Assembly (NCBI GenBank): GCA_009731375.1
Contig: BJOX01000131.1
Coordinates: 379,789-419,452, forward strand
DNA length: 39,664 nt
Reading direction: 5' to 3'
Source: Paulinella micropora
Taxonomy: Eukaryota; Cercozoa; Imbricatea; Euglyphida
The translations under genes were made by a program, and so were the position numbers. This document shows, piece after piece, positions 25,956 through 39,664 of the stretch; positions within the stretch are counted from its first letter, which is position 1; every line of letters starts with the position of its first letter. The notes below the pieces were generated by a model that did no database searches, had not been told where the DNA came from, and saw nothing but the letters and a program-made list of their open reading frames with translations.

Positions 25956-26760
25956 CGCCGTTCTCAAAAGGCGGGCAGTCTGTGGCAACCCAGAAAAATA
26001 TTCTAGATACTAAATTTTAATACATACAACTGCTCGTTGGTTCTCAATATTATGATCATTATAATATTGATCCATCCTTTATATTGAATCAAGACCAAAA
26101 ATAAAAGAAAAACACAACAAAAAAAACGAACAAATACAACACGCAAACACAAGACAAACAAAGAAGCAAAACAAAAAAGAAATAAAGAAAAGAGATAGAA
26201 AGAGATAGAAATAAATGATAATAAGCAATGAATAAAGGAAGGATTGAAGCAAGAAAAGAAAACCCAAGCGACGCCGACGTGACGTTATGTCAAACAGGCT
26301 AGGAAATATAAACGCGATTGGGTGTCGACGAGAATCAAGGAAAGAGGTGGCGGGCGGGGATTCGGTAGTATTTGTGAATGTGCAAAGCGAAGCGCATGCG
26401 TTGAGGACATGCATATGCTGGTAGCGCGGGTATGAGGCTACAAGGTCACTAGAGCACCAAGTGATACAAATACCTGTTTTTCTGGTGGTTGAAAAAGAAC
26501 TTGTCGAAAGGTGCTGTGGCTTAGGTCGCAGAGTACCCCTTCCGGCTTGCTTGCACATGCGGTCAGTGCATGTTGTCAGTAATTGCGCATGCTCTCAGCG
26601 ATTGCGCATGCTTGAGCGATTGCACATGTTGTCAGTGATTGCATGCAGTCAGACAGCCAACGCGCGACACAGGTGCCACCGGGAGGAGAATGTGCTTGCT
26701 CCGCATCAAGACTTGTGCTGCATCTTGTGCAACTTGTCCTGTAAGCCACACCCAGAGTGT
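25956..26760. other. Intergenic sequence
   Basis: A-rich, then unique sequence with repeated tgcgcatgct/tgcacatg words (26552-26645). No exon is supported on either strand. Confidence 0.5.
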
Positions 26761-26880
26761 ATGTGTGCGTCTTTGTATGTGTGTGTGTGTGTATGTGTTT
26801 GTGTCTATGATTGTGTACGTGTGAGTATGTGTGTGTGGTGTGCGTGCATGTCTCAGTATGTGTAAGTGGGTGGGGGAAAG
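26761..26880. repeat. TG-rich array
   Basis: Degenerate GT/TATG microsatellite. Confidence 0.8.
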
Positions 26881-26964
26881 TGTCTGCATGTGTATTGCGC
26901 GAGTGTGTGAGGTACGTGCAACCCAAGGAAGTTCAAAGAACATGCGACTGAGCCAATTTTGCAC

Positions 26965-27055
26965 CGGATTTTGGGTACGGGTGCAAAAGAGCCACCCCAG
27001 GACAGAATTTGTTGTCCTGGGGTGGCTTTTTTTGCACCCGAAACCCGAATTTGGG
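26965..27055. repeat. Foldback element, about 90 bp
   Basis: gccaccccaggaca faces tgtcctggggtggc (14-bp perfect arms around a short loop). The pairing extends outward through ggtgcaaaag/tttttgcacc and, with mismatches, ttgggtacggg/cccgaaacccgaa. It lies just 3' of the proposed end of the zinc-finger gene. Confidence 0.75.
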
Positions 27056-27091
27056 ATGATGTAGAACAAAGCTAATTAACTGAGAAGAAGT

Positions 27092-38931
<11,840 letters not shown>

Positions 38932-39054
38932 ATGGTTTGATTTATCTACTTACTGATTTCCGTGTACACTGCGACACACACACTGTGCCTGCACGCAGCA
39001 AATGGATACCAAAGTGCATATTTGCATATATGTACTACAACAAAAACGACGATA
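38932..39054. promoter_or_regulatory. Upstream region of zinc-finger gene, no motif assigned
   Basis: About 120 bp of unique sequence upstream of the proposed start before the next arrays. I see no TATA box or other element I can defend; the label marks position only. Confidence 0.2.
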
Positions 39055-39201
39055 TAAACGATATAAACAACAACGACAAACACAACAACGATAACAACAA
39101 CCACAACGACGACGACGACGACGACGACGACAACGACAACAACAACAACAACAACAACAATAACAATAACAATAACAATAATAATAATAATAATAATAAT
39201 A
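39046..39201. repeat. (AAC)/(GAC)n and (AAT)n arrays
   Basis: CAA/GAC/CAATAA mixtures ending in an (AAT)n tract (39176-39201), which is also the tail of the SINE-like repeat beside it. Confidence 0.9.
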
Positions 39202-39432
39202 GTGCTTCTCTGTCAATGGCTGATGCAAATCTGCACATGCGCCTCCATCGTCTCACCCGTGAGGGGAGTACGAAGAATTGACGATAGGCTCTAATGACAC
39301 CCCCGCAAGGGCAGTTCCAACACTTCCAGACGGACCGGTATGTTCAATGAAAATACTGGTGGCACCGACGGGAATCGAACTGGCGACAGGGCCCAGATGG
39401 TAGAACTTGACCACTGGGCTATCACGGTGTCC
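39202..39432 (-). mobile_element. tRNA-derived SINE-like repeat with (ATT)n tail
   Basis: Minus strand. The head at 39432-39361 has an A box (TAGCCCAGTGG) and a B box (GTTCGATTCC) at tRNA-like spacing, with a partly paired acceptor (ACACCG with CGGTGC). The body follows to 39202 and ends in (TTA)n (39201-39176). A second copy's 3' end is at 39599-39664 with the same end and tail type. Pol III boxes, tRNA-unrelated body and simple tail are the SINE hallmarks. Length about 230 bp. Confidence 0.6.
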
Positions 39433-39552
39433 ATAATAATAATAATAATAATAATAATNNNNNNNNNNNNNNNNNNNNNNNNNNNNNNNNNNNNNNNNNN
39501 NNNNNNNNNNNNNNNNNNNNNNNNGATGATGATGATAATAATGATAATAATG

Positions 39553-39597
<45 letters not shown>

Positions 39598-39598
39598 G
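39433..39598. repeat. (AAT)n array with a 66-N gap
   Basis: AAT before and after N at 39459-39524; GATGAT/AATGAT variants after the gap. Would be the tail of the second SINE-like copy. Confidence 0.9.
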
Positions 39599-39664
39599 GC
39601 TTCCTCAGACTATAGCATCAGATCCAGATCCTGGACATGTGCCTCCATTGGGTCACCGGGGTCA
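39599..39664 (-). mobile_element. 3' end of a second SINE-like copy, cut by window edge
   Basis: acatgtgcctccattgggtc here corresponds to acatgcgcctccatcgtctc at 39234-39253, at a comparable distance from an (AAT)n tract. Confidence 0.5.

Noticed and set aside
39361-39432. Functional tRNA gene on minus strand
   Set aside because: A and B boxes are present, but I cannot form a proper anticodon arm and the acceptor has a mismatch; a SINE head fits better.

Overview
This is a nuclear window from a eukaryote, most likely a protist or alga; I cannot name the lineage. Evidence: split genes with GT-AG introns, a Ty1/copia LTR retrotransposon, a tRNA-derived SINE-like repeat, foldback elements, and no prokaryotic gene layout. 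More than half of the window is microsatellite: TAG, GAA/CTT, GATA/TATC, TATG/CATA, CAA and GT arrays. These create many long low-complexity reading frames that are not genes. Four of the five assembly gaps have exactly 10 N, and three of those abut long C or G runs.

Left third (1-11.4 kb). A minus-strand split gene encodes a multipass membrane protein. I find four exons (6162-6361, 4906-5075, 2636-2749, 197-346) whose reading phases join exactly. The gene runs off the left edge and its 5' end is not found. Its introns hold foldback (MITE-like) elements, a pair of 146-bp direct repeats that may be a small non-autonomous LTR element (TRIM), and long purine/pyrimidine arrays. From 6.84 to 11.37 kb a CTT array is followed by GAA arrays, several of them starting just after a similar short unique sequence.

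Middle (11.4-16.1 kb). Ordinary AT-rich sequence with local tandem duplications. A minus-strand multi-exon gene of unknown family (13786-15770) is broken by in-frame stops and frameshifts.

Copia element (16103-24716). Complete at its ends: two about 96% identical LTRs, a 5-bp target duplication TTTGA, a half-tRNA(iMet)-type primer site, then gag with zinc knuckle, protease, integrase and reverse transcriptase on the plus strand, all interrupted by stops and frameshifts. The RNase H part lies on the minus strand, so about 1.35 kb next to the 3' LTR has been inverted. About 1.9 kb between zinc knuckle and protease carries no recognised retroelement domain.

Right part (27.1-38.9 kb). A second minus-strand split gene starts with a 567-codon exon (RanBP2-type zinc finger, 53 serines in a row, proline-rich repeats) and continues through about 25 small exons embedded in GATA, TATG and other arrays. 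Most exon phases join, and several short exons have extra, partly decayed copies beside them. One intron holds a 1.2-kb array whose unit drifts from 5-mers through 7-mers and 6-mers back to 5-mers. At the right edge are two copies of a tRNA-derived SINE-like repeat with (AAT)n tails. The two long genes are separate, and no pathway linking them is visible.
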